NCBI RefSeq assembly: GCF_028471945.1
Contig: NZ_CP110128.1
Coordinates: 5,168,501-5,232,500, forward strand
Direction of reading: 5' to 3'
DNA from: Pseudomonas sp. WJP1
Lineage (GTDB): Bacteria > Pseudomonadota > Gammaproteobacteria > Pseudomonadales > Pseudomonadaceae
Length of the DNA stretch: 64,000 nt
Shown here one piece after another: positions 35,053 through 47,640 of this stretch. The position numbers and the translations under genes are program-made. Positions within the stretch are counted from its first letter, which is position 1. Each line of letters opens with the position of its first letter. The notes under the pieces are model-generated. The model searched no databases. It was not told where the DNA came from and worked only from the letters and a program-made list of their open reading frames with translations.

Positions 35053-38000
35053 TCAAGTGGCCAGGATGAAGTCTGTGGCAGTGACGGTTGTTGCGTCGTT
35101 CACACCTACCAGGCGAATGGAGTCAGCGCCTCCGATGCTGACCAGGGTATCCGCACCGACATCGGTGATGGTGACGCTGCCGGCAAAGGTCGCCGCCGTG
35201 ATGTTGAACGCGGTGACATCGAGCCGATCCTGGCCTCCCGCCGCGTTCGCATCGAAGCTGATGATCTGATCGGTACCGAATCCCGCTGCGAACAGGAAGA
35301 TATCGTTGCCGATGCCGGCATCCATGATGTCGTTGCCGGCACCGCCAGTGACCGTGTCGTTGCCAGTACCGCCATCGAGAAGGTCATTGCCGATGCCACC
35401 CAACAAGGTGTCGTTACCGACACCACCGAGCAGCGTATCGTTGCCATCGCCCCCCTGGAGCAGATCGTTGCCGGTACCGCCATCCAGGTTGTCACTTCCC
35501 AGTCCGCCAAACAGCGTGTCGTCGCCTGCACCACCGTTCAATGCATCATTGCCGTCACCGCCGTCGAGGCTGTCATCGCCAGTGCCGCCGTTCAGGGTAT
35601 CGATGCCAATACCACCCAGCAGTTGGTCGTTACCGGCGTCACCATTGAGCGTGTCATTACCGCCGTTGCCGCTGAGGATGTCATCGCCGTTTTCACCATT
35701 GAGGGTGTCATTGCCTGCCCCGGCGGTGATGACGTTGCTCACCAGGTTGCCGCCACCCACGAAGTTGCCAACGCCGGTGTAGGTCAGGTTCTCGACGTTG
35801 GCATCCAGCGTGTAGCTGGCCAGCGCGGTCTGCACGGTATCCGTACCGCCACCCGTCACCTCGACCACCACGTCTGCGGCGACATCGACGACGTAGGTGT
35901 CGTTGCCGGCGCCCCCCACCAACCGGTCAGCCCCCGCACCGCCATTGAGGACGTCGTTGCCGACCCCGCCGGTGAGGGTGTTGGCCAGCGCATTACCGGT
36001 ACCGGTGAAGTTACCGGCGCCGGTATAGGTCAGGTTCTCGACGTTGGCAGCGAGCAGGTAGCTTGCCAGGGTGGTCTGCACCAGATCGGTACCGCCACCC
36101 AGCGCCTCGGTGACAGTGTCACCAACGTTGTCGACCACAAAGGTGTCGTTGCCGGCACCGCCATTCATGACATCCGCACCCAGCCCACCGTTGAGGACGT
36201 CGTTGCCGTCCCCGCCATTGAGCACGTCGCTGCCGACCCCGCCAGTGAGGGTGTTGGCCAGGGTATTACCGGTACCGGTGAAGTTACCGGCGCCGGTATA
36301 GGTCAGGTTCTCGACGTTGGCACCCAGGGTGTAGCTGGCCAGCGTCGTCTGCACGGTATCCGTACCGCCACCCGCCGCCTCGACCACCACGTCCGCGATT
36401 GCATCGACGACGTAGGTGTCGTTGCCGGCGCCCCCCACCAACTGGTCAGCACCCGCTCCGCCATCGAGGACGTCGTTACCACCCCCGCCGGTGAGGGTGT
36501 TGGCCAGGGCATTACCGGTACCGGTGAAGTTACCGGCGCCGGTATAGGTCAGGTTCTCGACGTTGGCAGCGAGCAGGTAACTGGCCAGGCTGGTTTGCAC
36601 CAGATCGGTACCGCCACCCACCGCCTCGGTCACGGTGTCACCGACGTTGTCGATCACAAAGGTGTCGTTGCCGGCACCGCCGTTCATGGCATCCGCGCCC
36701 AGCCCGCCATTGAGGGTGTCGTTGCCGTCCCCGCCACTGAGCGTGTCGCTGCCGACCCCGCCGGTGAGGGTGTTGTCCAGCGCATTACCGGTACCGGTGA
36801 AGTTACCGGCACCGGTATAGGCCAGGTTCTCGACGTTGGCACCGAGCACGTAGCTGGCCAGGGTGGTTTGCACCAGATCGGTACCGCCACCCACCGCCTC
36901 GGTGACGCTGTCACCGACGTTGTCGACCACGAAGGTGTCGTTACCGGCACCGCCATTCATGGCATCCGCGCCGAGCCCACCGTTGAGGGTGTCGTTGCCG
37001 GCACCGCCACTGAGGGTGTCGCTGCCGACCCCGCTGGTGAGGGTGTTGTCCAGCGCATTACCGGTACCGGTGAAGTTACCGACACCGGTAAAGGCCAGGT
37101 TCTCGACGTTGGCACCGAGTACGTAGCTGGCCAAGGTGGTTTGTACCAGATCGGTACCGCCACCGGCCGCCTCGGTGACGACGTCACCGACGTTGTCGAC
37201 CACGAAGGTGTCGTTGCCGGCACCGCCATTCATGGTATCGACACCGAGCCCACCGTTGAGGGTGTCGTTGCCGTCCTCGCCATTGAGAACGTCGTTGCCG
37301 TCTCCGCCGTTGAGAATGTCATTGCCAGTGCCGCCCAACAACAGGTCAGCACCCGCCAGGCCAGTGAGCGTATCGTTCCCGCCCAGGCCATTGAGCACAT
37401 CGTCACCCGTGCCGCCCGTGAGGATGTTCGCCCCAGCGTCACCTATAAGCACCACGCCAGGCGGTACCAGCGCCGTCGCCGCAGAGGTCACCGACTCCAG
37501 CGTGCCGAAGCCATCGGTGTAGCGCACGATCACCCGCAGTTGCAGATTGCCCTGCGCCCCACCCGGGGTGAACGTCGCAGCGGTCGCGCCGTCGATGTCG
37601 GTAAAGGTAGTGCCGGTACCTTGCTGCCATTGGTAGCTGAAGGTGCCCAGCCCATCCACATCGGCAATCCCGGCCGTCAGCGCGGTCAGCACCTGCCCTT
37701 GTTCCGGTGTCGTATCGCTGATCAGCGGCGCACCTGTGGGTGCATCGTTGACGTTTTCCACCGGGTCCGAAGGGTCGGACGCCACGCTTTCGGCCACTCC
37801 GAAGCCATCCACGTAACTGACCACCACGCGCACCTGATCGCCGACCTGATCCTGAGTCAGCGTAAACGTGCTACCTGTAGCGCCGGCGATGTTGACGAAG
37901 CTGACCCCGTTGGTCGCCTGCCACTGGTAGGTGAACTGCGGATTGCTTAGACCATCGGCATCGACGATGCTCGACGGGTCAGCGGTCAGCACCTGGTTCT

Positions 38001-41000
38001 GCGCCAAAATCCCGAGAACGGTTGGCCCTACGGTCGGTGCGCTGTTCCCCGCCGAATCGACGATCTCCAGCGTGCCGTTGCCATCCTGGTACACCGCCCT
38101 GACGCGGATGTTCAAACCCGCCACATCGTCTGTCACCCGGAAGGTAGTGCCCGTCGCCCGCGAAGCTTCGCCGGCGTCGACAACGGTGATGTCTTCATAG
38201 ATGCCCGTGCCAGGAATGTTTTCCACCTGCCAGTAGTAAGCCACCGCACCGCTCACCGCGCCGGTCGGATTGGCCCCGCTGACGTTGTCGGCATCGTGTA
38301 CCGCCCGATTGCTGACGCGCAGCAACTGGCCGGTCACAGGCGTGTCGTCACGCAGACCGGTAACATCATCGAGGATCGCCAGATGACCCGACGGGCCCTC
38401 GTTCAAGGCGGTGCCAACGCCGGTCGACTGCGCCAGGTCAGAGAACTGCAGACGCTCGATGCCGGTCAGGCGATCGACACCATCACGCCCCGCCACCAGG
38501 TCGGTGACGATGACCGTATTGCCCACCACTTCGACGGTGTATTCCGTCGAATTACCGGAGAACACCGCGGTGTCGAAGCGGTCATTACCGGTCAGGATCT
38601 CCCGCTTGATGATCAATTGACCCGGGTTGTAAGTGCCGTTGAGCATGAACGGCACCAGCGGTTCCATGCTGTCGAACGTGGCGATTTCCGGGCCACTGCC
38701 ATCAAGGTTTGCCCGTACGCTGATGCGTACGTTCAGCCACTTGTCACCGTCGATGATGTCGTCGCCACCGCGACCTTCGATCAGGTCGCTGCCGCTGCCA
38801 CCGAGGATGATGTTGCCGCCGTCGAAGAACGTCGCTCCCTCCGGCAGCACATCCGCCAGGCCATCGATCAGGTTGATGTTGGTCAGCACACTGCCGGTTG
38901 CACCCGCGCCAGGTAGCGATGCGGCATCTTCGTTGTCACCGCGCAGGAAGTCACCGTGCGCCGAACCCGACAGACCTTCCATGATGTCGAAACGCACCAG
39001 CGCCGAGGCCCCCGAACCCGGTACCAGCGGCACATCGAAAAAGCGGTCGCTCATGTCGATGCTCACGCCCTGGGCGAGATCCTTGAACGTCGCCCAGTCA
39101 TAGCCGGAGCCGCCGATATAGCGATCACCTAGGCCGAGACTGCCGACCATGATGTCGTCACCGCCTTCACCGTTGAACTTGTCGTTCTCGCCACCACCGA
39201 CGAACACATCGTTGCCGATGATCGGGTCGTTGCCCAGCGGGTCGAAGTTGTCGCCAGGTGCACCGTCGGAGGTGCCCTTCTCGATCCAGTCGTCGCCTTC
39301 GTTACCCATGTCCTGTTCGTTGGCTTTGCTGCCCAGGATAAAGTCGTTGCCCTGGCCACCAATGGCTTCGGAGGCGTCCTCACCGGTCACGATGAAGTCA
39401 TTGCCGAACCCGCCAATGATCAGGTTGACGCCGTTGCCTCCGTGCAGCACGTCGTTGCCGTCGCCCCCCTGGATGTTATCGTCGCCGCCGGCATCAGTGA
39501 TGATGTCGTCGCCGGCGCCACCGCGCAGTTGGTCGTTGCCGTCACCGCCTTCGATGCGGTCGTTGCCGCCGTCACCCCAGACGGTGTCATCGCCTTCACT
39601 CGCGATGAGGATGTCTGCACTGTGGGTACCGCCCAGCACGATGTGCTCTTCACCGGTGTACTTGATGTAGTTGGCGTCCGGTCCGTCGGTCAGCGGGTTG
39701 TCGCGGAACACCACCTTATGGCCGTTCTCGAGCGGATCGGCACTGCCCAGGCCATCGTTGTACTGCTTGGACTGATCCCTCTCCAGATAGAAACCCGGGT
39801 CCGAGAACACCAGGCCCGGCAGGTGCGTGGCCGAGGTGTTGGCCATGATCAGCTTGGCGAACGAGTTGCTTTCCAGCTCGGCGTTCATCGACAGGCCAGA
39901 GGTACGCTCCAGGTAGTAGAAGCGATCGCCGTCCTGCAGTTTCTCCATTTGATTCTCGAACACGAAGTTGAAGGTCGAGCCGAGCATGCCGCCAAACGGC
40001 GTGATCTGTTCGGCCAGGCCGCCGATCCATAGATCGATGGCGTCGACCCCCGTGATCGTCACACCCTTCAGATCGTCTGCAGTCCCCAGGGCCCCATCCT
40101 TGCCCGCCCGCGTCACGTTGGCCCAGTCACCGGTGCCGTTGAGGAAGTCCAGGCGATCGGATGGCTCGTCAATACCCCCGTCGCCAAAGACCAGCAACAT
40201 CGCCGCGGCGCGCTTGCCTTCTAAAGTGGTTGCCGAGGTAATCGTGCCATGGGTGCCGTAGGCCGCGATGAAGTTGATCAACGACTCCGGATGCTTGAGG
40301 TGCTGCACCAGGTCGACCCAGCTGCTGTAAGGCTTGAGCTGGGTATCGCCGGTCTGGCTGTAGATGTCGCGGCGAATCGCGTTGAGCGAGGGAATCCCCA
40401 CGTCGCGGCCACGGGCGATGTTGATCGCCGGCAGGTCGAGCGGCAGGCCCAGCAGGTTGTTGCGCAGCGCCTCGGTGACGAACTCGTCGATTTCGTTACC
40501 GGCTTGCCGAGTCACCCCACGCACGATCGCACTGGTCGCATCCTCTGGCGTCACGCCACTGGCGGCATAGGCCAACGGGTTGAGGAACGCCGCGATCAAG
40601 CCCAGTTGTTGATCGGGGTTAGCGCTGTTCGGATCGCCAATCACGTCAAAATTGACGTCGTAGCGATCGACGGTCTCGGTCAGCATCGAGTGGCCAAACC
40701 GGTACACGGTGTGGGCGAACTCGGCGACGATCGAGGCATCGAGGTCGACGTCATAGACCTGGGTCGGTGCGAAGAACAGGTCAACACGAGGCTGGATGGT
40801 TCGCGCAAACTCCTCGAACACCAGGTGCTGATACTGCATCTCGGTGCCGAACTTGGCCGCCTGGAACAGGCGCTCGCCATTCCACACCAGCGCATCGATC
40901 TCAGCCTGGTTGGCGGGCAAGGCAGCCACCGGCGTGAGCAGCCACTCGTTGAGGAACGCTACGTCCCCTGAATCGAGGACGGTATCCTTGGTTTGCGCCA

Positions 41001-44000
41001 CCAGCCGGTTGTGCTCGGCGTGGAAGATCGCATGCACCGCGGTCAGGCCGATGTTCTCGTTGACCCGGCCGTCGCCGGCGATGTAGTGAGCGTCAAGCAG
41101 TTCGTTGTCGTAGGTCAGGTTGTTGCCGCGATCGCCAACTTCCTGCGCATTGCCGACTTCGTCGTCACCGTCCGCCTGCAGAATCCCGCCAGCGACCACC
41201 GGCACAGCGTTGTGGGCGATGTCGTTGAGGAAGGCATGGCCGGTGCGTACCGCGTTCACGAGGCTGATCGGGTTGGCCGGATTGCCTTCCATCAGGGTAG
41301 TGACGTCGTCGGCGGTACCGGCAAGGCCGTCCAGCCCGTTGTTGAGGCGAATGACAACCTGCGGGAAGCCGTTCGGCCCTTTGATGAAGTTGCCATAGGC
41401 ATCCGTCGCCAGCAGCGGACCGCTGTCGATATCGGCGTCGGTGAGGTTGATGCCCAGCACGTCACGTGCCTGCGCCTTGACCACCTTCCAGGTCGCCATG
41501 CCACCGATTTCGGTGTCATCGCTGGTACCGAACTTGCCGTCCAGCCCCAGGTCACGGTTAGTGATCAGGTTGCCGGTGGCTTTAGGGCCGTCATCCGTCA
41601 TCACGTACCCGCGCAGGAACACCTGGTGCGACGGATGCGAGCTATAGGTCTGGTTCTGGTCCACGAACGGCGTGGTGGTGTTGGTGTGCTCATGGATGTC
41701 GTCGGCCGTGCCGAGAATGCCATCCGCCCCTGGCTGGTTGGTCGCGCGGGTCAGCACCATGAAGTTGGTGTTGCCGCCGGGCACATACAGCGGATCGTCA
41801 GTTTGCAGCGGGATGTAGATGGTGCCTGAACCGCCCTTGGTCACCAGGTCCAGGCCATGGTCGAAGAACTGCCCGAAGAAGGTCATCCAGGCGTTGAACG
41901 GCGCAGACAATCCCGCATCCGTCGCGGTGTTCTCGAACAGGTACACATCGTGATCGTCTTCCGTACCGAACTTGCCATCCATGCCGGGGCTGGCGACTAT
42001 GCGTACGCCATCCTTGAGCACGTCGTCGTTACCGCTACCCTCTAAGCCGTAGTCGAGATGACCGTTCGCACCCGGGTCGTACGCCGTGGCATAGGCCGCC
42101 GGGTTGTTCGACGTCTGGTCGACGATCAGGTTACTGATGGTGCGCGGCTGCGAGTCAAACACAGCGCCGCTGTTCTGCGCATACGATGATCCCGGGATGG
42201 CCGGCGAACCGGTGCCGAAGAAACCGGCAGGCACACCTTGCGCCGGGTTGAACACCGGATCGGTCAAGCGCGGGAAGGTGTTATCGGCGGCACCAAACCC
42301 GGTGTTGTTGTTGCCGTTGAGGTTCAGCAGGTTGTTGTTCGACCCGTCGACCGCACGCAGGCCCAACGGCGCGCGGATATTCGGGATCAGCGAGAGGATG
42401 TCCTGGCCGGCCGCGTCAGCCTCGGCAATCTTGATCTGGTCAAGGATGAAGTTGAGGTCGGAGCGGACCATGTGAAGGCCCTCGCCACCCGCCGTGGCAT
42501 CGGCCACGGGGGTCGGCGCCGTCGGTACGACCGGCGCGCCGGCAGCCACTACCGCCGTCGGCTGCGAGAACACCACTTCCGTCGTGCCATGCCCATCCTG
42601 GTAGATCGCCTTGACCCGCAACGACAGCCCGGCGAGGTCAGGAGAGACCTTGAACGAGGTGCCGTCGGCACTCTGGAACGCCAGGTCGCCGGCCGGCAAG
42701 AGGATGATGTCCTCGAAAACGCCGCTGCCTGGGTCCGACTCGAATTGCCAGTAGTAGGACACCGAGGAGCTGTTGAGACTGCCCCCAACGTTGTCGGTAT
42801 CGCTCACCCCGGCCACGCTGACGGTCAGCATGTCGCCCACCGTAATCGCGCCGCCGTTGTTATCGGCGATGGTCGGTCTGCCAATCGGTTGGGCATTGCC
42901 TGGCGCCAGCGCCAGCTGTCCATCGGCGAACTGCAGGCGTTCGATATGCAGCAGGGTATCGGTGCCGTCGCGGCCCGCTACGCTATCCGCCACCGTCCAC
43001 ACATCGTCCGCCGTGTCGAGCGTGCCACGGGTGTCGCGCGTCACCAGATAATCGATCTGATTTCCGGAGAAAATCGCGGTATCGAAGGCCGCACCGCCGG
43101 TGGAAGTACCGGGCAGGATTTCCCGCACGGCCTTGAGCTGACCGGGATTAATGGAGCCATCGAGCATGAAGGGAATCATGTCGACCATGCTGTCGAAGCT
43201 GGCGACCTCGGGACCGGTATGGTTGACATCACCCGGGGCATAAACGGCAATCCTGACGTTGATCCATTTGTCGCCGTCGATCAGGTCATCGCCACCGCGG
43301 CCCTCGATCAGGTCACTGCCATTGCCACCGAGGATGATGTTGCCCGTGGCAAAGCCGGTGGTCGGCAGGCCGGCATCGGCCAGGAACTGCGCCAGTCCGC
43401 GGATCAACGCCACATTGGTCAGCGCACTGCCCGTGGCCCCCCCGTGGTTGAGGATGGTGTCGGCATCGACATCATCGCCCCTGAGTACGTCGCCGTACTT
43501 CGAACCGGACAAGCCTTCCACTTCGGCGAAGCGGTCAAGGATCGAGGCGGGCGAGGCGCCGACCGGATTGAACACGCCGGTGTTCTGGTTTGGCGCGTTG
43601 CCGTGTGGCTGTGCCAGCGCGGCCATGGTCAGGTCGGCGGTGACGCCGAACTTGTCATCCTTGTAGGTGACCCAGTCGAAGCCGGACATGCCTTCCATCT
43701 TGTCCTGGGCATCGCTGCCGACAAAGATGTCATCGCCCCCCTCGCCGATCATTTCATCGAAGCCACCGCCGCCGACAAAGATGTCGTTGCCGATCGTATC
43801 GTCAGTGAGCAACGGCGCGGCGTTATCACCAGGGGCACCGTCCTGGGTGCCCTTCTCGATCCAGTCGTCACCTTCGTTACCGGTCGGTGGCAGGTTGGTC
43901 TTGGCACCGAGAATGAAGTCGTCGCCCTGGCCGCCGAAGGTGGTGGTGATGTCTTCGGTGGTGACGATGAAGTCCTGGCCATCGCCGCCCAGGATCAGGT

Positions 44001-46944
44001 TGCCGGCGGCCAGCATGCTGCCGGCGATAATCACGTCGTTACCGGCGTTACCCTCCAGGCGGTTGTCGCCGAACGAGTCAGTGATGATGTCATCGCCTGC
44101 GCCACCCAGCACCGCATCGTTGCCGGCACCGCCTTCGAGGATATCGTTGCCCCCGTCGCCATAAACGGTGTCATCGCCGTCACCGGAGATGATGATGTCA
44201 TTGCCGGCGGTGCCGCCCAGGACCACATGGTCTTCACCGTTGTAGCGCAGGTAATTGCTGTCTGTACCGGGGGTATCGGGGTTGTCGCGGACCACCAGCT
44301 TGACGATTTCCACGCCGTCGATCATGAGGCCGCCCGTCGGGTCGGCTTTGCCGCCCGCACCCAGGCCAGTGAACTGATTGTCCTGATTCACTTCGAGGGT
44401 GAACGTCGGCGTCAGGAACACGGTATTCGACAGGTGGGTAACATCGCTGTTGAGCATGATCAGCTTGGCGAACGAGTTGTTCTCCAGTTCGGTGCCGAAG
44501 TTCAGGCCTGCGACGCGCGACAGGTAGTAGAAGCGGTCGCCGTTCTGCAACGCCTCCATCTGGGTCTCAAAGACGAAGTTGAACGTCGAGCCGAGCATGC
44601 CGCCGAACGGCATTTTCTGCTCGGCGAGGCCACCGACCCAGAAGTCGATGTCGTCCACGCCGGTGGTGGTGACGCCATTGACCATGGCGTAATCGCCTGA
44701 GCTGTTAAGGAATGCCAGGCGATCGGCGAGATTGGCGGTAAAGATGCGCTCGTCGGGAGTATCCACGTTGATCACCGCGCTGCCACCAAACACCAGGGCC
44801 GCAGCGATCGCACGCATCTCGACCAGCGTATCCACATCGGCCGCCATCAATGCGCTGTGGGTGCCGAAAGCGGCGATGAAGTTGACCAGGGATTCGGGGT
44901 GCTTGAGGTGCTCGGCAAAGTCAGTCCAACTGATGTACGGCGTGAGTTGGCTGTCGCCGGTGGCTGCGTACATCTCACGGCGCGCTTCATTCAACGTGGG
45001 GATGCCCGTGTCGCGACCGCGCGCCAGGTTCAGGGCCGGCAAATCCAGCGGCAGACCGAGCAGGTTGTTGCGCAACGCTTCGGTGACGAACTCGTCGATC
45101 TCGTTGCCGACCTGACGGGTCGCACCGCGAATGATCGCCCCTGCCGCTTCGTCCGAGGTCGCTCCGCTACCGGCGAACGCCAGCGGGTTGAGGAAGGCCG
45201 CGATCAGCCCCATTTGCGAATCCGGGTTGTTCGGGTCAGTGAGGAGCGGATTGAACTCGGGGTCGAAACGATCGACGGTTTCGGTCAGCATCGAGTGGCC
45301 GAAGCGGTACACCACGTGGGCGAACTCGGCGAGGATGGCCGGGTTGATCGTGGTGTCATAACCGTTGGGGGCAAGGAATTCGTCGACCTGCGGCTGAATG
45401 GTCCGCGCGAACTCCTCGAACACCAGGTGCTGGTACTGCATCTCGGTACCGAACTTGGCGGCCTGGAACAGGCGCTCGCCGTCCCACACCAACGCCGCGA
45501 TCCCGGCGGCCGTGGTTGGTATCGCAGCCACGTCGTCCGCCAGCCATTCATTGAGGAAGGCCAGGTCGCCGGCGGCAAGGATGGTGTCCTTGGATTGCTG
45601 GACCAGGCGGTTGTGCTCGGCGTGGAACACATGGTGCACGGCGGTCAGGCCGATGTTCTCGTTCACCCGGCCGTCGCCGGCAATGTAGTGGGCATCGAGC
45701 AGTTCGTTGTCATAGGTCAGGTTGTTGCCGGCCGCGCCTACCTCCTGCGCATTGCCAACATCGGTGTCGCCATCCGCCTGCAGAACCCCGTTGACCACGA
45801 CCGGCGCGGCATTGTGGGCGATGTCGTCGAGGAAGCCATGCCCGGTGCTCACGGCATTGGCCAGGCTGATCGGCGCATCCCGGTTGCCTTCGACCAGTTG
45901 CGTGACGTCATCCGCCGTACCGGCGGTGCCGTCAGCACCGTTGCTGACGCGCATCACCACCTGCGGCATGCCGCTTGGCCCGCGGATGAAGTTGCCATAG
46001 GCATCGGTTGCCAGCAGCGGCACGCTGTGCACATCGGCGTCGGTCAGGTTGATGCCGAGGATGTCACGGGCCTGGGCCTTGACCACTGCCCAGGTCGCCA
46101 TGCCGCCATTTTCGCCATTGCCATCATCGGAGGTGCCGAACTTGCCATCGGCGCCGAGGTCACGGTTGGTAATCAAGCGACCCGTTGCAATAGGGTTGCC
46201 TGCCGCGTTGAGGGCGTACTCGCGCAGGAACACCTGATGCGAGGGGTGCGAACTGTAGGTCTGGCTTTGGTCCACGAACGGCGAGGTGGTGTTGGTCTGG
46301 CCATCATCGGCAGTGCCGGCAATTCCGTCCGCACCAACGGAATGCACGGCACGTGACAGCACCATGAAATTGGTATGGCCGCCCGGTACGTACAACGGAT
46401 CGTCCGGTTGTAGCGCAATGTACACAATCTCGCTACTGCTCTTGGTGACCAGGTCCAGGCCATGGTCGAAGAACTGGCCGAAGAAGGTCATCCACGAGTT
46501 GAAGCTGGCAGTCAGGCCGACGTCCGGCGACACGTTGGGGATAAAGAACACTTCCTTGTCGTCTTCCGTGCCGAACACGCCATCCAGCCCGGGACTGATC
46601 ACCGGGTCGGCACCGCCATTCGCCGCAACCGCGGCCGGGTTGTTGCCGGTCTGGTCGACAATCAGGTTACTGATGATGCGTGGCTGCGGGTCGACCACAT
46701 TGCCTGACGCGGCATAGGCCGCTCGATACTGGGCATCGAGCAGGCGCAGGAAGGAATTGTCCGCGGCGCCAAACTCGGTTTGCCCGGCGACCAGGTTGTT
46801 GTAGCTGCCATCGACGGTTCGCAGACCGAATGGCACCTGAGTGTTAGGCAGCAAATCGATTAGGCTGGCGCCACTGGCGTGCGCTTCCGCGATGAAGATT
46901 TGCTTGAGTATGAATTCCAGGTCCGACTTGTTGAAATTGGCCAT
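35053..46944 (-). CDS. Giant secreted RTX protein with two animal-type heme peroxidase units
   Basis: 3963 residues with no N-terminal signal. Peroxidase 1 (~1-880) has distal His in [13 protein letters not shown] (~154-160) and proximal His in [14 protein letters not shown] (~548-560). RTX block 1 (~905-1150) and an Ig-like segment follow. The whole arrangement then repeats: peroxidase 2 (~1490-2390; [13 protein letters not shown] ~1690, [14 protein letters not shown] ~2083), RTX block 2 (~2435-2730) and Ig-like domains (~2850-3165). The C-terminus (~3170-3915) is dense GGxGxDxLxGG calcium repeats, then a type I secretion tail ending TATDFILAT. Both peroxidases carry G-x-D-G-x-x-G-T-x-D-D insertions, the calcium motif described for the P. 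putida PP2561-type peroxidase; related Mn(II)-oxidising peroxidases (MopA) share this architecture. The GAGGA ribosome site and the divergent secretion operon support start and export. The substrate is unproven. Confidence 0.95.
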   Translation of the reverse strand: MANFNKSDLEFILKQIFIAEAHASGASLIDLLPNTQVPFGLRTVDGSYNNLVAGQTEFGAADNSFLRLLDAQYRAAYAASGNVVDPQPRIISNLIVDQTGNNPAAVAANGGADPVISPGLDGVFGTEDDKEVFFIPNVSPDVGLTASFNSWMTFFGQFFDHGLDLVTKSSSEIVYIALQPDDPLYVPGGHTNFMVLSRAVHSVGADGIAGTADDGQTNTTSPFVDQSQTYSSHPSHQVFLREYALNAAGNPIATGRLITNRDLGADGKFGTSDDGNGENGGMATWAVVKAQARDILGINLTDADVHSVPLLATDAYGNFIRGPSGMPQVVMRVSNGADGTAGTADDVTQLVEGNRDAPISLANAVSTGHGFLDDIAHNAAPVVVNGVLQADGDTDVGNAQEVGAAGNNLTYDNELLDAHYIAGDGRVNENIGLTAVHHVFHAEHNRLVQQSKDTILAAGDLAFLNEWLADDVAAIPTTAAGIAALVWDGERLFQAAKFGTEMQYQHLVFEEFARTIQPQVDEFLAPNGYDTTINPAILAEFAHVVYRFGHSMLTETVDRFDPEFNPLLTDPNNPDSQMGLIAAFLNPLAFAGSGATSDEAAGAIIRGATRQVGNEIDEFVTEALRNNLLGLPLDLPALNLARGRDTGIPTLNEARREMYAATGDSQLTPYISWTDFAEHLKHPESLVNFIAAFGTHSALMAADVDTLVEMRAIAAALVFGGSAVINVDTPDERIFTANLADRLAFLNSSGDYAMVNGVTTTGVDDIDFWVGGLAEQKMPFGGMLGSTFNFVFETQMEALQNGDRFYYLSRVAGLNFGTELENNSFAKLIMLNSDVTHLSNTVFLTPTFTLEVNQDNQFTGLGAGGKADPTGGLMIDGVEIVKLVVRDNPDTPGTDSNYLRYNGEDHVVLGGTAGNDIIISGDGDDTVYGDGGNDILEGGAGNDAVLGGAGDDIITDSFGDNRLEGNAGNDVIIAGSMLAAGNLILGGDGQDFIVTTEDITTTFGGQGDDFILGAKTNLPPTGNEGDDWIEKGTQDGAPGDNAAPLLTDDTIGNDIFVGGGGFDEMIGEGGDDIFVGSDAQDKMEGMSGFDWVTYKDDKFGVTADLTMAALAQPHGNAPNQNTGVFNPVGASPASILDRFAEVEGLSGSKYGDVLRGDDVDADTILNHGGATGSALTNVALIRGLAQFLADAGLPTTGFATGNIILGGNGSDLIEGRGGDDLIDGDKWINVRIAVYAPGDVNHTGPEVASFDSMVDMIPFMLDGSINPGQLKAVREILPGTSTGGAAFDTAIFSGNQIDYLVTRDTRGTLDTADDVWTVADSVAGRDGTDTLLHIERLQFADGQLALAPGNAQPIGRPTIADNNGGAITVGDMLTVSVAGVSDTDNVGGSLNSSSVSYYWQFESDPGSGVFEDIILLPAGDLAFQSADGTSFKVSPDLAGLSLRVKAIYQDGHGTTEVVFSQPTAVVAAGAPVVPTAPTPVADATAGGEGLHMVRSDLNFILDQIKIAEADAAGQDILSLIPNIRAPLGLRAVDGSNNNLLNLNGNNNTGFGAADNTFPRLTDPVFNPAQGVPAGFFGTGSPAIPGSSYAQNSGAVFDSQPRTISNLIVDQTSNNPAAYATAYDPGANGHLDYGLEGSGNDDVLKDGVRIVASPGMDGKFGTEDDHDVYLFENTATDAGLSAPFNAWMTFFGQFFDHGLDLVTKGGSGTIYIPLQTDDPLYVPGGNTNFMVLTRATNQPGADGILGTADDIHEHTNTTTPFVDQNQTYSSHPSHQVFLRGYVMTDDGPKATGNLITNRDLGLDGKFGTSDDTEIGGMATWKVVKAQARDVLGINLTDADIDSGPLLATDAYGNFIKGPNGFPQVVIRLNNGLDGLAGTADDVTTLMEGNPANPISLVNAVRTGHAFLNDIAHNAVPVVAGGILQADGDDEVGNAQEVGDRGNNLTYDNELLDAHYIAGDGRVNENIGLTAVHAIFHAEHNRLVAQTKDTVLDSGDVAFLNEWLLTPVAALPANQAEIDALVWNGERLFQAAKFGTEMQYQHLVFEEFARTIQPRVDLFFAPTQVYDVDLDASIVAEFAHTVYRFGHSMLTETVDRYDVNFDVIGDPNSANPDQQLGLIAAFLNPLAYAASGVTPEDATSAIVRGVTRQAGNEIDEFVTEALRNNLLGLPLDLPAINIARGRDVGIPSLNAIRRDIYSQTGDTQLKPYSSWVDLVQHLKHPESLINFIAAYGTHGTITSATTLEGKRAAAMLLVFGDGGIDEPSDRLDFLNGTGDWANVTRAGKDGALGTADDLKGVTITGVDAIDLWIGGLAEQITPFGGMLGSTFNFVFENQMEKLQDGDRFYYLERTSGLSMNAELESNSFAKLIMANTSATHLPGLVFSDPGFYLERDQSKQYNDGLGSADPLENGHKVVFRDNPLTDGPDANYIKYTGEEHIVLGGTHSADILIASEGDDTVWGDGGNDRIEGGDGNDQLRGGAGDDIITDAGGDDNIQGGDGNDVLHGGNGVNLIIGGFGNDFIVTGEDASEAIGGQGNDFILGSKANEQDMGNEGDDWIEKGTSDGAPGDNFDPLGNDPIIGNDVFVGGGENDKFNGEGGDDIMVGSLGLGDRYIGGSGYDWATFKDLAQGVSIDMSDRFFDVPLVPGSGASALVRFDIMEGLSGSAHGDFLRGDNEDAASLPGAGATGSVLTNINLIDGLADVLPEGATFFDGGNIILGGSGSDLIEGRGGDDIIDGDKWLNVRISVRANLDGSGPEIATFDSMEPLVPFMLNGTYNPGQLIIKREILTGNDRFDTAVFSGNSTEYTVEVVGNTVIVTDLVAGRDGVDRLTGIERLQFSDLAQSTGVGTALNEGPSGHLAILDDVTGLRDDTPVTGQLLRVSNRAVHDADNVSGANPTGAVSGAVAYYWQVENIPGTGIYEDITVVDAGEASRATGTTFRVTDDVAGLNIRVRAVYQDGNGTLEIVDSAGNSAPTVGPTVLGILAQNQVLTADPSSIVDADGLSNPQFTYQWQATNGVSFVNIAGATGSTFTLTQDQVGDQVRVVVSYVDGFGVAESVASDPSDPVENVNDAPTGAPLISDTTPEQGQVLTALTAGIADVDGLGTFSYQWQQGTGTTFTDIDGATAATFTPGGAQGNLQLRVIVRYTDGFGTLESVTSAATALVPPGVVLIGDAGANILTGGTGDDVLNGLGGNDTLTGLAGADLLLGGTGNDILNGGDGNDVLNGEDGNDTLNGGLGVDTMNGGAGNDTFVVDNVGDVVTEAAGGGTDLVQTTLASYVLGANVENLAFTGVGNFTGTGNALDNTLTSGVGSDTLSGGAGNDTLNGGLGADAMNGGAGNDTFVVDNVGDSVTEAVGGGTDLVQTTLASYVLGANVENLAYTGAGNFTGTGNALDNTLTGGVGSDTLSGGDGNDTLNGGLGADAMNGGAGNDTFVIDNVGDTVTEAVGGGTDLVQTSLASYLLAANVENLTYTGAGNFTGTGNALANTLTGGGGNDVLDGGAGADQLVGGAGNDTYVVDAIADVVVEAAGGGTDTVQTTLASYTLGANVENLTYTGAGNFTGTGNTLANTLTGGVGSDVLNGGDGNDVLNGGLGADVMNGGAGNDTFVVDNVGDTVTEALGGGTDLVQTTLASYLLAANVENLTYTGAGNFTGTGNALANTLTGGVGNDVLNGGAGADRLVGGAGNDTYVVDVAADVVVEVTGGGTDTVQTALASYTLDANVENLTYTGVGNFVGGGNLVSNVITAGAGNDTLNGENGDDILSGNGGNDTLNGDAGNDQLLGGIGIDTLNGGTGDDSLDGGDGNDALNGGAGDDTLFGGLGSDNLDGGTGNDLLQGGDGNDTLLGGVGNDTLLGGIGNDLLDGGTGNDTVTGGAGNDIMDAGIGNDIFLFAAGFGTDQIISFDANAAGGQDRLDVTAFNITAATFAGSVTITDVGADTLVSIGGADSIRLVGVNDATTVTATDFILAT
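35800..37250 (-). repeat. Long tandem RTX repeats inside the giant peroxidase gene
   Basis: Six units of about 75-95 codons each contain the signature GGGTD(L/T)VQT-LASY---ANVENL-(F/Y)TG-GNF followed by GGxGxD nonapeptides. Neighbouring units are nearly identical at DNA level, so the stretch is prone to recombination and assembly error. Variants with VVDNVGD and VVDxxAD alternate toward the C-terminal end. Confidence 0.9.
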
Positions 46945-47136
46945 TTTTTATTGTCCTCGATCTCTCTGGGGGAAAGGCACGGGACGAAAGAATCCTCCCA
47001 CGCCCAGTCAGGTGCTGGCTTGCGTAGTTCATTGGTTCAGTTGTATGGCGAGAGCAGGCGTGGGATAGGCAAAGCCGTCCCCCGGCGCCTGGGAATGCGC
47101 GCCTGGAATTCGCGAAATGAATGGTTCGCTGAGCGG

Positions 47137-47241
47137 TTAGGCTGAGCGATCCCGAGCCGAGGGTGGGCCATGGAATCTGGAAGTCGAAGCGAACTTCCTG
47201 AACAGCTCCGTCACCGCGCAAGACAACGAAATGATCGCCAT
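47137..47241 (-). CDS. Possible 34-residue small ORF upstream of the RTX gene
   Basis: The minus strand has an AAGGAG site five bases before an ATG, giving a 34-residue ORF opening MAIISLSCAVTELF and ending SARDRSA. It lies between a candidate sigma-70 promoter and the RTX gene, so it would be in the leader of that long mRNA. It is unrelated to any family I know. The ideal ribosome site is the only positive evidence; it may be a leader peptide or nothing. Confidence 0.35.
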   Translation of the reverse strand: MAIISLSCAVTELFRKFASTSRFHGPPSARDRSA

Positions 47242-47640
47242 GTGTGCTCCTTCAGGAAAATCACCGTGCCTTGCATTGCCAAAGTGTTGGCTGGCTTCAG
47301 GGGGGCGATCACCCAACATGACTAAAGTTCCATAGCAAAAAACTGTCAATATTACGCCGCAAAAACAGACGACCGGCATCAGACCCGCCAACTAGCTGTT
47401 CTTAAACGATATATAGGAAATACGAAGCACTTATAGCGCGAAATGTTATTTCAAAGTGTATCGCTAGGGAAACAAACGCCACCTACGCTCCTGCATGTGA
47501 ATAACCCTGAGAACTTGTCCAGAGAACTACAGCTTGTGCCGACGAGTTACTCGGGGAACTAGATGTATTGATAGTCAATTTCATTTACTGGCAGCTGGTG
47601 CGCCGCAAGGGCAACCGGCTTTTCGGTGAGGGAGGGTCAA
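47242..47640. other. Divergent intergenic region between the RTX gene and its secretion operon
   Basis: About 400 bases of lower GC than the flanks, with A/T-rich tracts. It contains a candidate leftward promoter but no ORF of note beyond the short one described. No clear rightward promoter was recognised. The AT-rich composition would suit H-NS family (MvaT) binding, which is an inference. Confidence 0.5.
47321..47349 (-). promoter_or_regulatory. Candidate sigma-70 promoter of the RTX peroxidase gene
   Basis: The minus strand has TTGACA, a 17-base spacer and TTTAGT. A start near 47314 would give a ~370-base leader holding the small ORF. Confidence 0.4.

Noticed and set aside
35800..37250. 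CRISPR-like or minisatellite array
   Set aside because: The repeats stay in frame, encode GGxGxD calcium motifs and lack spacer-like unique sequence of constant length.
35002..46356. Plus-strand ORFs of 982, 820 and 499 codons opposite the RTX gene, one with striking internal repeats ([14 protein letters not shown])
   Set aside because: Their repeats are the mirror of the RTX repeats on the coding strand; no ribosome site or family match.
46844..47221. Minus-strand ORF overlapping the 5' end of the RTX gene
   Set aside because: It is out of frame with the RTX gene and has no recognisable motif; the RTX start has its own GAGGA site.
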